In this document: one piece after another, positions 45,816 through 56,299 of the stretch
Numbering within the stretch: the stretch's first letter is position 1
Layout of the letters: each line of letters starts with the position of its first letter
Assembly (NCBI GenBank): GCA_903632075.3
Contig: CAHIKZ030001781.1
Coordinates: 266,001-330,000, forward strand
DNA from: Acanthosepion pharaonis
Lineage: Eukaryota > Mollusca > Cephalopoda > Sepiida > Sepiidae
Direction: 5' to 3'
DNA length: 64,000 nt
Program-made: the position numbers and the translations under genes
Notes under the pieces: model-generated
What the model saw: only the letters and a program-made list of their open reading frames with translations
What the model was told of the DNA's origin: nothing
Databases searched by the model: none

Positions 45816-46165
45816 GCTGACGCCCATATCATGTTGAAACACTATTTCCCGTACTATCACAGAAGTTAAGCAACATTGACCGTGGTCAGTACCAAAATGG
45901 GTGATCGCCTCGGAATATCTCTTGCTGTAAGCTTGGATGTGCTGATGCTGAGAATTGCAAATTGCAAAACTAAGTTCCAATTCCATTTGGGTTCGTTCTA
46001 TTCACTTACGCGGAAATATCTTTGAGAAATGGTATGGATCCACCTGTTCTCTTCCCCAGTTATGACATACTTAATAAGATGTATATTAATAAATCATTAT
46101 CTCCAAAAATAAAAATGAAAAATCTCACAATCTAAAAATTTTTTCTGTCTTTAAATAATTTGCGA
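45816..46165 (+). mobile_element. Composite SINE: 5S rRNA-like head + tRNA-like part + core
   Basis: Bases 45,816-45,934 (119 nt, the length of 5S rRNA) follow 5S rRNA throughout: 'cgcccatatcatgttgaa', 'atcacagaagttaagcaac', 'ggtcagtac', 'atgggtgatcgcct', 'ggaatatc', 'tgctgtaagctt'. Next come a worn tRNA-like stretch, the shared SINE core 'ttcacttacgcggaaatatc' and a tail matching 47,820-48,090. The B-box equivalent is mutated. The plus-strand head-first order proves 5S and tRNA parts belong to one unit, since 47,820-48,205 repeats it. Confidence 0.85.
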
Positions 46166-46310
46166 TAAGTTAAAAAAAAAACGTAAAAAGTTAATGCTTT
46201 CTTTTTTATTTGAGAATCATTGTGTAACAAAATTTTAATCTTTTCGTCTTCAATTACTAATTATAATTTCCTAATTTTTGTCTCTCGAAAGCAATGGAAA
46301 TGATAATTAT

Positions 46311-46760
46311 TTTCTTTAAACTTTGCTTTTGTGATGTAAACATCGATGTTTTGAAACTTACCTATTTTTCCATTACATTCCAGATGAATTCAGTTGCTGA
46401 AGGAGAAATTCATGAACTTTCGAGAAGTATCTAAAAGTTTCAAGAATTTCTAAAATGTTCTGGTTGCCAAGAATCGTATAACGAAAACCTGATTGGAGAC
46501 TATATTTTTGAGATGGGTGAGGGTGATCCGTGTAAATAATTTACAGTATAAGCGTAAATCGTGAAAAACTACTCACTTCTAAATTTGTTGTGGTCTCTCT
46601 TGTGTAATCCCAGAATAAATAAATTCTGCTTTTGAGTCACATATCGTTTTGTTCCTACTTTGTTTGAACGAAAATGTTCACATTCACCAGTTTTCCTAAT
46701 GGGAATAAATAAATTTAAAGAATATCATTATCCTTGTCACAAAAGCAAAGTTTGAAGGAA
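46311..46760. mobile_element. Possible MITE with ~18-bp inverted ends
   Basis: 'aaactttgcttttgtga' near 46,318 and its exact complement near 46,737-46,753 bound ~440 bp of AT-rich non-coding sequence. Confidence 0.4.
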
Positions 46761-46904
46761 ATATTAGCCATTTTTTAATACTTTCTAGGCGTAAGCGAAT
46801 AGGAAATCACAGTTGCTACCCAAGAACAAAGATCGTGTTACACACTGAAAATATTTACCATTTGATCACTGTAAGGTTTTAAATTCAAAGTCCCTTTCAG
46901 ATTG

Positions 46905-47060
46905 GCTGTCACCCAAGGCTATAGAGGCCCAGTCTACCGCGTTGATCAAACGATAGTTGAGCGAGGTGAGATTGATTCATATCTTTCTCAAGGATATTTG
47001 TGCGAAATGAATCACAACAGACTAATCTGCAATTAGAACATGGCTCGCAGATTCCACTTT
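46905..47060 (-). mobile_element. tRNA-derived SINE fragment (shared core)
   Basis: Minus strand: core 'atttcgcacaaatatccttg' 'agaaagatatgaatc', tail 'ctatagccttgggtgaca'. Head strongly altered. Confidence 0.6.
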
Positions 47061-47261
47061 TCGCGCTGTTCTTCATTAACCATCCGCACGTCCCAAACGC
47101 CACATTTTTAAAACAAGATTTTTCAGGACTAAGAGTGCCGGATCGATTAAATCATTTCGTTCAATTTTATTTATTTTCGACACATTTGTTATTTTTTTTT
47201 TTTTTAAATATTTTTCTCCGCAGAACAATTATTTTTGTTGCATGCTTTGGAAAATATATAG

Positions 47262-47410
47262 AAATTACCAGCAGAGGCATTTCAACGGGGTGTAATGATG
47301 AGCAATATTATCTCGCTAGATCAATTGCGACTGAGTAGAGAGTTCGATCCTCACAGGGTGCTCCATACTTTCCGGCCTTGTGGGGCATCTAAGCTACGCA
47401 TAGTAACAAG
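47262..47410 (+). mobile_element. tRNA-derived SINE (GGCCTTGTGCCAC-tail family)
   Basis: B box 'gagttcgatcctcacag', followed by 'ggtgctccatactttccggc' and 'cttgtggggcatctaag'. Same family as 48,640, 60,177 and the 22-23 kb array. Confidence 0.7.
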
Positions 47411-47484
47411 CTATAGAAATTAAGAGCAGAACATTACTTTGAACGCACAGGTTGAAAAACTAACTCCGGCGTGGCTATTCCAAA

Positions 47485-47700
47485 TGGTACATTGATTCAT
47501 TTTTTTTACGGTTCATCGACCCTTTGTAGGTTATTTAAAGCCAGAAAATATTTTTAGATTGTAAGATTTTTCTTTTAGAAGATAATGGTTTAGTGATACT
47601 AATTAACCTATAGTTAGGAAGAGAAGAGGAGGATTCAGACCTCATCAGAATTCGAAATCCAAACAAGAAATTATAATGTGGATAAAGTGAGGGATAGACT
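47485..47700 (-). mobile_element. SINE core and tail fragment
   Basis: 'ggttatttaaagccagaaaa' and 'agataatggtttagtgatac' match the tail of the composite SINE at 47,820-48,205. The tRNA and 5S parts are missing. Confidence 0.65.
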
Positions 47701-47819
47701 CTACATTACAATCTATGTATAAAATGAACCCTCATTTTGTGGCCACGGTAGTTTCTACACATGCATATTCCAGAGAATGTAAATAAATCTAAAATACATG
47801 TCTGTATAGCTAGTAAGTG

Positions 47820-48205
47820 TTTCATTGACTGATTGATTCATTTTCTACGGCTTATCAATCTATTGCAGGTTATTTAAAGCGAGAAAATATTTTTGTAAGA
47901 TTTTTTGGGAGATAATAATGATTTAGTGATACAAGTCTTACTAATTAACCCATAGCATGGGGAGAAGACGCAGATTTATACCATTCCCAAGGGTATTTGC
48001 GCGTAAGTGAATATAACAATCCCAACGGGAATTGAAACCCGGCTCTCCAATTAACAATTCCAAGTCATTAGCCATTACACGACCCATACATCCAAGCTTC
48101 AGCATCTGATATTCCCAAGCAGTCACCTATATAGGTACTGACGTGGCGTGATATTGCTTAACTTCAGTGATCGTGCGGGAACTAGTGTTTCAACCAAACG
48201 GCACT
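47820..48205 (-). mobile_element. Composite SINE: 5S rRNA-like head + tRNA-like part + core
   Basis: Minus strand: 5S-like part 48,205-48,090 ('gttgaaacactagttcccgc', 'acgatcactgaagttaagca', 'tcagtacctatataggtgac', 'gggaatatcagatgctgaag'), tRNA-like part with A box 'gtgtaatggctaatgac' and B box 'gggtttcaattcccg', shared core 'ttcacttacgcgcaaatacc' + 'cttgggaatggtata', then the tail. Second and better copy of the unit at 45,816. Confidence 0.85.
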
Positions 48206-48274
48206 TGTCTTTCTTACAATAGAGAATGTTGGCAGTCAGTAGGGGCCACATTTAAGCAGAAATCAGTGAACTTA

Positions 48275-48386
48275 GATAATATGTTGAATTCTTGTATATC
48301 ATTTATGTAATAAATATGTTTGATACGCTATGTCATTTTTATAATCCAAGATACTTGTATTTAAAATGTCTTCCATCATTATGGAA
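48275..48386 (+). mobile_element. MITE fragment related to 58,053-58,254
   Basis: 'cttagataatatgttgaatt' to 'ttaaaatgtcttccatcatt' aligns with 58,138-58,250. The left end is missing. Confidence 0.7.
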
Positions 48387-48639
48387 CATTATTTTTTTAA
48401 TAATTTTCTCCGAGGCACATATTTCGTTCCATGTTTATTAAATAAGATATATATGAATTACAGATGGAATATTTATTTGAACCGGCACGATTATTTTATA
48501 ACCTTGACGATTCAAGACAATTTTATTTGGTACAAAGAGTAAATTTAATTCTATTCTAACCTCACAAGCGATTGGAAGAGTGCTTATAAAGTCGAAGAAT
48601 ATTGACTTGTTCTAACGTCAAGTTCATACAAAAATCTCT

Positions 48640-48770
48640 TTATATGCAAAATGCATTGTTAGCGATTTGACGTGGTGTAATCAATTGCCACTGAGTTGTG
48701 AGTTCAGTCCTTTCTGTGCTCCATGTTTTCGGCCTTGTGCTACATGTAAGACGAGTTAGTAAATAGCTAT
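48640..48770 (+). mobile_element. tRNA-derived SINE (GGCCTTGTGCCAC-tail family)
   Basis: A-box-like 'gacgtggtgtaatcaattg', B-box-like 'gagttcagtcctttc', tail 'ttttcggccttgtgctacat'. Moderately diverged. Confidence 0.75.
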
Positions 48771-48774
48771 ACAG

Positions 48775-49795
48775 AATACGTTGCATATATCGACGATTCC
48801 AAAACATTCTGGAATTAATATTGATCAAGGATGGAATCTCCCACATTTTTTTTTAAATTTTATTTCTACTAAAGCTACTGACGCAGGGGTTGTTTACTGC
48901 TTACTCTTTAAATGTTTCGCCAAAAGTTCCAAAATGATAAAAGATCAAATTCTTCACGCACGCTTATCATTTTTCAAAACATTCCCCCAGTGTCGTCAGT
49001 GATGTAATTACTCAGGTCATTGGGTAGTTTCGGGCCTTACAACATCATACCATCCTCGCTGAGTCGACCCCGTCAGAGCTGACCAGGCTCCGACGCACTC
49101 TCCTTCTGTGCCACGCTATGCGACACTGATTTTTATAATTGTCTCAGCCGACTTGTACTCGATACTAGCAGGATACACATAGGGAACGTCCATAGCGCTC
49201 AGGTAAGTTGGGTTAATTCAAAAAGTCGGAAGGAAGAAATTTTTGTTAATTTGTTGCTGGTTTTTTAAGTTTCTATATTAAAAACAGCATTATTATCGAA
49301 CCTACACATTTATTAAAATCATATAAAAAAATTATCCCTGGAACGTTTATTTTAACGACATGAATGTTTTCATAAATTTCACCGGCTTAACCATTTCAGA
49401 CATTATTTGTGTCTTTGGTACGACAAAATAGTACCCAAATGCAACTAGTAAAAACAAAAGTTGCTACCAAATAATTTACAATGTGTTTTAACATTACACC
49501 AATATAATAAACACTTTTTAAAAAACAAATAATCATTGTCATCCTTAATTCATAGACTTTTTTCTAATGACTCCTTACAGTTTTAATCGAAGAAATTTCT
49601 TCATCTTAATATTTATTTTAAGTCCGTGAGAATCGTTCAAGACCGGCAGATAACAAAGAAAATGTTTTAACTTTTATGTGTTGAGTTCTCACGTTATTTA
49701 GAAATTCGGTTCGAGAAAGAATGGATGCTCGAACTAGATGTGAGGTTTCAACACTTCCGGTCATTTTACGATCAGTAGAACCCAAGTGATAACTG
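48775..49795. other. Unassigned sequence upstream of LINE
   Basis: Nothing recognised except a GC-richer stretch near 49,020-49,130 ('ctcgctgagtcgaccccgtc') of unknown origin. Confidence 0.5.
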
Positions 49796-50009
49796 AATGT
49801 TACATTTCAGCTGATGCTGACGCGGCCAAATTCTACCCATTCTGACTGGCCGAATTTCAAATCTGGCCTACGACTGATTACCCAAATCTTCAAAACCTCT
49901 GCCCCATCATGCACCCGAGGATAAAAACACCTACAGCCCCATTCCCTCTACCAGCTCTGAGGGCGACGCCTCGGCGTCGTATGACAAAAATACTACAACT
50001 ACGCGAAAA

Positions 50010-50858
50010 ATGAATGAGCCTAGCTGGCAAAAAATCCTCGACCTCAAAAAGCTGAAGGAAAAACTCGACGGAAAGCGGGCTAAAAATCAAAAATTGCTGG
50101 GGGCACCTGGCCCCTTATCCTCTGCCCCGTCTTCCCCTTCATCTACCAAAAAAACTTTTACTAAACCACTTCCGCCCAAATCTTTGACAAACACACCGTC
50201 TAAATCCTATCCATCAATAAAACCTTCCCCTTTTAAGACCCCTTCTGGCATGTCACCCTCTACTACTCCCATAGACACACCTATTCCGACACCTAAACAA
50301 TCTCCTCTAAAGAAAAGAAATAGAAGCCCAGATTTACAGGCCGCAGTTGACAAGAAGAAAAAGAAAATTAAGCCGCCATATCTCCCAGGGGAAGACGTCT
50401 GTCGTGTATCCCGGGAACAAGCGGAGAGAGTTTTCGGGCAAACAAGAAACCCGAAGGCGTTAAAAGTTTTATGGAATTTCAAACAGATTAATGGAATGGA
50501 CATCGAAGTGCCAGAAAACTTCAAATCCGCTAAAAGAGTGTTGACCGTTATAAGAACTGGCCCGGGTACGCGGGAGATTTGGGGCATGATAGAGGAGGCA
50601 AAAGCGTCTCTAAAATGGGTGCCCCCAGCTGCCTACCTACTTGAACCGGAGATGGAGGAAACAAATAAAGAGTATAAAGGGAGGGTCCCCGTTTTTGTTC
50701 ACCCATCCCTTTATAAGGCTCTTAAATTAACATATCCTGCGAACATTGTTGCCTTGTCTCATAATGATACCGTCGAAATTGAGATGGCGTCCGGTTCAAT
50801 GGGACGAGCTGTCGGTGTCCTCATCCCAGCCATGTTCTATCCTGAAGGACAACCCTAA
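50010..50858 (+). CDS. LINE ORF1 protein, 282 aa, intact frame
   Basis: First ORF of the L1/Tx1-like LINE, expected to bind element RNA and DNA. Residues 1-40 are charged (helical, Lys-rich); residues ~30-95 are rich in Pro, Ser and Thr; a basic patch, SPLKKRNRSPDL and KKKKKIKPPYLPG (~95-125), could be a nuclear localisation signal. Residues ~130-282 look globular (VRVSREQAERVFG-like helix, later PVFVHPSLYKALKLTYPANI). No CCHC knuckle or obvious RRM. The start is the first ATG after a stop-rich leader. The stop lies 11 bp before the ORF2 ATG. No frameshift or stop, unlike ORF2. Confidence 0.8.
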   Translation: MNEPSWQKILDLKKLKEKLDGKRAKNQKLLGAPGPLSSAPSSPSSTKKTFTKPLPPKSLTNTPSKSYPSIKPSPFKTPSGMSPSTTPIDTPIPTPKQSPLKKRNRSPDLQAAVDKKKKKIKPPYLPGEDVCRVSREQAERVFGQTRNPKALKVLWNFKQINGMDIEVPENFKSAKRVLTVIRTGPGTREIWGMIEEAKASLKWVPPAAYLLEPEMEETNKEYKGRVPVFVHPSLYKALKLTYPANIVALSHNDTVEIEMASGSMGRAVGVLIPAMFYPEGQP

Positions 50859-50869
50859 TTGATTTGATA

Positions 50870-53800
50870 ATGTCTCTCTGGTTGACTAGTGTGAATGCCC
50901 GAGGCCTGAGGTCCGTTTCGAAGGTTGAGGCTCGCTCGCGACCTTTAGAGGGTGAATATATCTTGTGTGCAAGAGACCCGTTTATCTTCTCGCGATTATG
51001 AAGGCATTCTGTCTAAGGGGTTTACTCTTTATTCAGTATGTTTTGATGGACGCTCGAGGGGTGTCTCTTGGCTGGTGAGCAAGACTTTGAAGGCTGCGTG
51101 TGCTCTTGTCTTCGCAGATCCGGCGGGCAGACTTAGCGTGCTGGATGTTACCATAAAGGATAAGGCTTTGCGTCTCATTGGGGTTTATGGGCCCAATATC
51201 CAGGCTGAGCGGTCTGCTTTGTTTCGGTGGATCGAGCCGTTTATGACGACATCACGGCGGGTAGTTTTAGCGGGGGATTGAAATGCCATCCTTGACCCCG
51301 ACATAGATCGTATAGGGTCAAATTCAAATTCGGGTACTAACAACTGGGGCGTGAAACATTTTCTCGACTTTGTCGACAAGATCAAACCTGTCGACAAAGC
51401 ACCCTTAGGGGGTAGTTTGGACTTGGACAAATAGTGGCAGCTTGGCTGTAGGTGTGCGTGCTAGCAACCTCGACCGAGTGTTAGTTAGGAGAGTTGATGT
51501 AGGGATCTTAGGGTGTCCAAGTTTTCATTATATAGTTTGTCCGGGTCTGTGTAAACTTAGATAAACCTAAAGTTAGGATGGCTGGCTACTGGAAATTCAA
51601 CTGCTCGTTATTTGGCGAGCAGGAATTCCGGGACCAGCTGTTACTAATGTTACAAAGGGAACTGACGGGGGCTGTGGTGGGAAATGCCTGGTGGGACAAA
51701 TTAAAATCTAAAATTGGAACGTTTGATGCCGATTTTAGTCGTCGACTCAATCTAGATAGATTAATGGCGTAAACGGCTTTAGAGCAAAGAGTGGATCGTG
51801 ATAGTGGGTCAGTTGCCTTAGCTAAGGCAGAGTTGGCCTCCTTGCTTATCAAGAAGGTTCAAGCTCTGGTAGTTAGGGCTAAGTTAAAAAGAATGACCTC
51901 TGAGGCAACGAATATGGCTGCAGAATTGCGTGCAGAGAGACTAGGAATGCATCACGGCGGCATATTGCGTGCGTCACATTGCCGGATAAACGAACCGTGA
52001 CTACAAACTCGGGCACATGATAGGCTTTTCGGGATTATTTTCGAGATCTTTTTACCAAGGTGCCCGGTTTGAGCCCTGCTCAGTTCGACGCCTATTTAGC
52101 CGACTTTCTCTGCCTCGAGGCAGCTGAAGCGGCTAGGTGCGAGGGTCCCATCACAGAGTCGGAAATCTGGGAAGCGTTGAAACAGGTTAGCCTGGATAAA
52201 TCTCCGGGATTAGATGGTCTCACCTACGAAGTCTACTTGAGGCGGTCGCATGTTTTTGTTCCTTTGCTGGAACTGATTTTCAACAACTGGATGAAGCAGG
52301 GGTCTATACCTCAACGCTTCACCAGGGGTGTGATCAAGTTGCTGCGTAAGGACAAAAACAGTGGGGATGGGATAGGTAATTTTCGCCCTTTAACTATGTT
52401 AAATACAGAGTTAAAGATTTTGGCAAAGATCTTAACCAACCGTTTGCAGCTTGTCCTGTCTAGTCTGATTGGCTCCGAACACTTGTGCTGTGAAGGGCAG
52501 AACTATTCAGGACAACCTTCATATGGTCCGCTTGATCATCGAGAAAGTCGACAGTGAAGCCGCGATGATCAATTTGGATCAGTCCAAGGCCTACCTGGTG
52601 CTACCACCTCGGCCAGGTTTTCTGCCTATGCTGATGACGTTTTGGTTCTTATGTCGAGCAGAGCTGAGATTAACGAAATCAGCAAAGAAATCAGTGGTTA
52701 TGAGATGGTGACAGGGGCCAGGATCAACCGCGATAAGTATGTTGGCTTGAGGTTGGGTGCGTGGAAGGCAGTTTCTCTTCCCGGACCTTTCCACTGGACG
52801 GATGGGGCGGTCAAGATACTCGGCGTCTGGTTCGGTTCAGATATCTAGCTGGGAATGAATTGGTCGGAGGTACAAGGGAAGGCCGAGATCGCAATTGAGT
52901 TGTGGTCTCGGAGGAGTCTTTCGTTAAAGGGGAGGACGGAGGTATGTGCTTCACATATCTACCCGATTCTCCTTTACCGACTCTCAGTACTTCCACTTCC
53001 GTATGCCACACTAATTTTTATTAGTTAGGCTTTTGTTGTCTTTCTTGTGGAGAGACAAAGCCGCTATGGTATCTCTGGAGATCTGTTGCCTTCATCCATC
53101 TGAAGGCGGTCTAGATATGCCTAGCATTGATCCGTCTTTATATGCTTCGTATCGGATTCCTAAATCGTTTGTGTCGCAAACCGGATGAGGAGGGCGCCTT
53201 CTAGAAGGAAGACGCCCGTAGAAATTTCCCATTCGTGCGAGGAGAAGGCCCGCCGTTTACCCCGAGCCGAATGTTCCTTCTACCGTGCAAGTCGTCTTGC
53301 CCTAAAACACCTCTTACTGGCGTCGGATGGCCTCTCCAACGTCCAGCCGTTGTCTCGTAGGGCATTCTATCAAGTGTTAGTTAGGGCGTCCGTTCATGAT
53401 GATCTGATTGACGAGCTCGGTCTTACGAAACAGGAGGCTCGCTCGATCTGGCCTTGGGCTCCCGGTTTGAAATGTCTCAATAACGATGAGGCATCCCTCA
53501 CCTGGCTGGTGATGCGTGGGTCCCTTTGGGTCGCCAAAAAGCTTTTCGCAGCAAGCTTGGAGAAATCTCCAAACTACCGACGCTGTGATGGGGAAGGCGA
53601 GACCCTAGGTCACGTCTTCTTTCATTGCAAGTTGGTAGCACCGTTATGTAAGTTTGCTGAAGGCCTCATGGTTCGCATGTTGAACGGAAAGTTCTTTGTC
53701 CTTGAGGCCTCTTCTGTTTGTAGCAATGTGGCGCTGCCGTTGACGAAGGCTGAACTTTATGTGTTCTACTGCTTGCTAGGAGTTATGAGAGTCTTGATTT

Positions 53801-53949
53801 GGTCGACACGTCAGAAGGGATTCTATGGAGGTGAGATGTTCACCTCTTCCCAACTGATCTTGTACTTTAGGCATCAGCTTAAAGTCAAGATTAGGACTCT
53901 CTTCATCAGAATTCGGCAAAAGGTGGGTAAATCTTGCGCGACTGTGTAG
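50870..53949 (+). pseudogene. LINE ORF2 (APE endonuclease-RT) pseudogene
   Basis: ATG at 50,870: MSLWLTSVNARGLRS (nuclease start). Frameshift near 50,945, then SCVQETRLSS (catalytic E), GVYGPN, VVLAGD with the GDWN tryptophan changed to stop (51,279). Shift near 51,410, then SNLDRVLVRR, then GYWKFNCSLF, stop at 51,770. RT: LDKSPGLDGLTYEVY, NFRPLTMLNTELKILAKILT; shift near 52,485; GRTIQDNLHM, INLDQSKA (motif A). A deletion then joins directly to AYADDVLVLMSS (motif C; YADD at 52,627-52,638). After ILGVWFG, stop 52,846. C-terminal part 53,185-53,949 is open (NDEASLTWLVMRGSLWVAKK; zinc-finger-like ETLGHVFFHC). Confidence 0.88.
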
Positions 53950-54715
53950 AGTGAAAGGGGCTGACCTTGAGTGGCACTTGGATGTCGGTTAGGTACAGGA
54001 TTTTGTCCTATCAGGGTTGAACAGAGGCAACCCACCCTGATATTGGGCTGGTTTAGGTTTTTAGTTTGAATCTTTAGTTTCCCATTTCTGGTTAACTTAG
54101 CTAGGGTATGTATGCTCATTGGCCCCCTTTTATTTCTGTCCCTATTTTTCTTTAGATTAATTCCCCATCCCCTCCCTCGTTAGGTGGTCAGTGATGTCAG
54201 TTCTCTGGTTGTTGCGGGATGACTTTCGTTTCGTGTGTGTGTCTTCGTATTTTTTATTGTGTCTAAATGAGTGCGTGTTTGTGTCCGTGCTTGGGTTTTT
54301 ATAATGTTACCATCCTGCAATTATTTCGTCTAGTTAACTGATGGTTCTGCCATATTTAGGGATTGTGGGGGGGTCTATTATTAACTTTATTTTGTTTTGT
54401 CTTCATGTAAATAGCATTAATTCATATTTAAATAATCATTGTCTTTTTTATTGTTGTTTTTCCCCTCCCCCCACAGACTTTGAAATGTACATATAGGGAC
54501 TAGTTAGGATTTCATAGAGAATTTGAGGTATTATGGTGGGCGTAGTAAGAAAGTTAAGAGTGAATGTGTCGTTTTGGTGATATGACTATTGTTGGTATGT
54601 TTGGGTACGTTTTTGTGACTAGCTAAGTTTAGAATTAAGACAGAAGAAGACCGTCCACCACCAACCCCCGTTTTGGCCTTGTGCCACATTTTGTACATAA
54701 GTACAAATAAATATC
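53950..54715 (+). other. LINE 3' untranslated region
   Basis: Non-coding, T/G-rich. Ends with 'ggccttgtgccacatttt', a text also seen in SINE tails at 47,370, 48,727 and 60,190. Confidence 0.6.
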
Positions 54716-54827
54716 TATTCCAGTAGGAAGTTTACAAGACGCAGGTTTTACAGATCCTATAAAGGATATAATAAAGTTTTTATAGGCTCATGTTCTTTTT
54801 TTCCTATTATTTTTCGTTTAATTGTAA

Positions 54828-54985
54828 TCATGGCTTCTTTAACCAAAATAATACCTCATAAGTATAGCCTAGGCTGTACCATTTACTAATAATTTTACTG
54901 ATTACTATTTTTTCTTGATTTTACCTGCTCATATTGGGGTGCGTCTTATACACCCATGCGTCTTATATGCCGTCAAATACGATAG
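54828..54985 (-). mobile_element. Pogo/Tigger-type transposon end
   Basis: Reverse complement of 9,918-10,075: 'gtatagcctaggctgta', 'gcgtcttatacacccatgcg' and 'tcttatatgccgtcaaatac'. Only one end is present. Confidence 0.75.
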
Positions 54986-55015
54986 TTTGAAATTCTTTGA
55001 AGGACCTGTATCAAG

Positions 55016-55130
55016 CACCTGAAGAAGGATGTGGAGCACAACATTATGGTAGCAACAAAAAAAGATAAGGACAACAGTCCCAGTGTAAACAATGTAAAAT
55101 ATCTAAATAATGATAACTCCTCATCCAAAA
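55016..55130 (+). repeat. Dispersed repeat with eroded hairpin
   Basis: 'cacctgaagaaggatgtgga' + 'gcacaacattatggtagc', then 'aaggacaacagtccc' and 'aactcctcatcc'. Same family as 37,455. Confidence 0.65.
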
Positions 55131-55827
55131 CTTCAGAAAGAAAACACATACTGCTTCTTGCCACCATTCTTTGCCAATATTAGTTTTGCTTCCACGTTCT
55201 TTATTCCATCAGGTAATTGTTCTTTGCATCGTCATTTCTCAGTCGATTTAAAGGTCAAAATCATTTATATGCGGACAAGGGAAACACGCATGGCCTAAAA
55301 ATGCAAAAGCATGACCACAAAAGGTGCAACTTTCTTTACGTTTTTGTGCATTCGATGCATAAAACAAGATATTTTAAATTTACAATTTAGGCTTTATACA
55401 TTGACAGAGGATTTCTCAAAACCAGGAAAGAATCACCCTGAAAAATGACTTAAAATAAAGTCATCGTTGTTAACGAGAAATAACAAAGACCGTTTATAAT
55501 TTTAAACAATGGCAGGATTATTTAATGTTTTTAATGAAAAGTGGGTAAATAACCTGAGCATTACTTTCATGTCAATCGAAATGTGTCATAAACTGACACT
55601 TTTTCATCTGTTTATTTATAGTGTCATTTAATTTTTTGTTCTGTTGAGTATCATAGAATTATGAACGTTTCTTTTTATTCATATGAACCTGTCATTTTCG
55701 AAAGGAAATGCGACCCAGCACTAACAAAGCATGCAAACTAAAAACGGAAAAAATATGAAAAAGTAGATTTTTTCTAAAATAATTTAGAAAGATATTTGTA
55801 GGTTTCAATAAAATAAGTTAACTTACA
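55131..55827. other. Unassigned sequence
   Basis: Nothing recognised. Confidence 0.5.
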
Positions 55828-55871
55828 CGCACAGACACAAACACACACATACAAACACACCACACACACAT

Positions 55872-55924
<53 letters not shown>
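55828..55924. repeat. Compound (CA)n(TA)n microsatellite
   Basis: CA tracts to 55,892, then TA to 55,924. Confidence 0.97.
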
Positions 55925-55927
<3 letters not shown>

Positions 55928-56130
55928 TGCGTGCCAAATTATTATCTAAATAACTTTTTTTCTAATATTTCAAAAACCATGCAGTCAATTCACACAAACT
56001 TTTCACACAATGTTGGTAACACTGACCTACGCAATCGCTGAAATTTTTCTTACTGATCTGCGCAATGTAAACAAACTGGCGCCATATTTGTTATCAGCAC
56101 GGTGATTTGCGCGTGCCAAATTATTAGAAA
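55925..56130 (+). mobile_element. Tc1-like transposon end (one side)
   Basis: 'cactgcgtgccaaattatta' starts right after a TA tract, and 'tgcgcgtgccaaattattag' recurs at ~56,109 in direct orientation, like the doubled DR motifs in Tc1 ends. No right end or transposase visible. Confidence 0.5.
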
Positions 56131-56299
56131 GGTTTAGTAAAATTCCCAGAATTGATCAAACAAAACGTTTATTAATGTTGCACGTGAATGTTTATGATCA
56201 AAAGAAGCTAATAAATAAGATAATCAAACAAATAATGTCCAATATTAATTCTAGATAATCTACGGAAGGGGGAGGTGAACTAAATAATATTTCTTTTTT

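Larger units (their letters stand above)
49800..54715 (+). mobile_element. Full-length L1/Tx1-like LINE, inactive
   Basis: A unit of about 4.9 kb: GC-richer 5' UTR (from ~49,800), ORF1 (50,010-50,858), ORF2 (from 50,870, broken), 3' UTR (53,950-54,715) ending 'ggccttgtgccacatttt' and 'aaataaatatc'. The RT text NFRPLTMLNTELKILAKILT, NRLQLVL and the late KILGVWFG block place it in the L1/Tx1 group. Exact borders and target duplication are not resolved. Notably higher GC than its surroundings. Confidence 0.85.

Noticed and set aside
45816..45934. Functional 5S rRNA gene
   Set aside because: Many substitutions in conserved positions, and it is joined to a tRNA-like part and SINE core as in the copy at 47,820-48,205.
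50207..50587. A 126-codon open frame on the minus strand
   Set aside because: Antisense shadow of the intact LINE ORF1.
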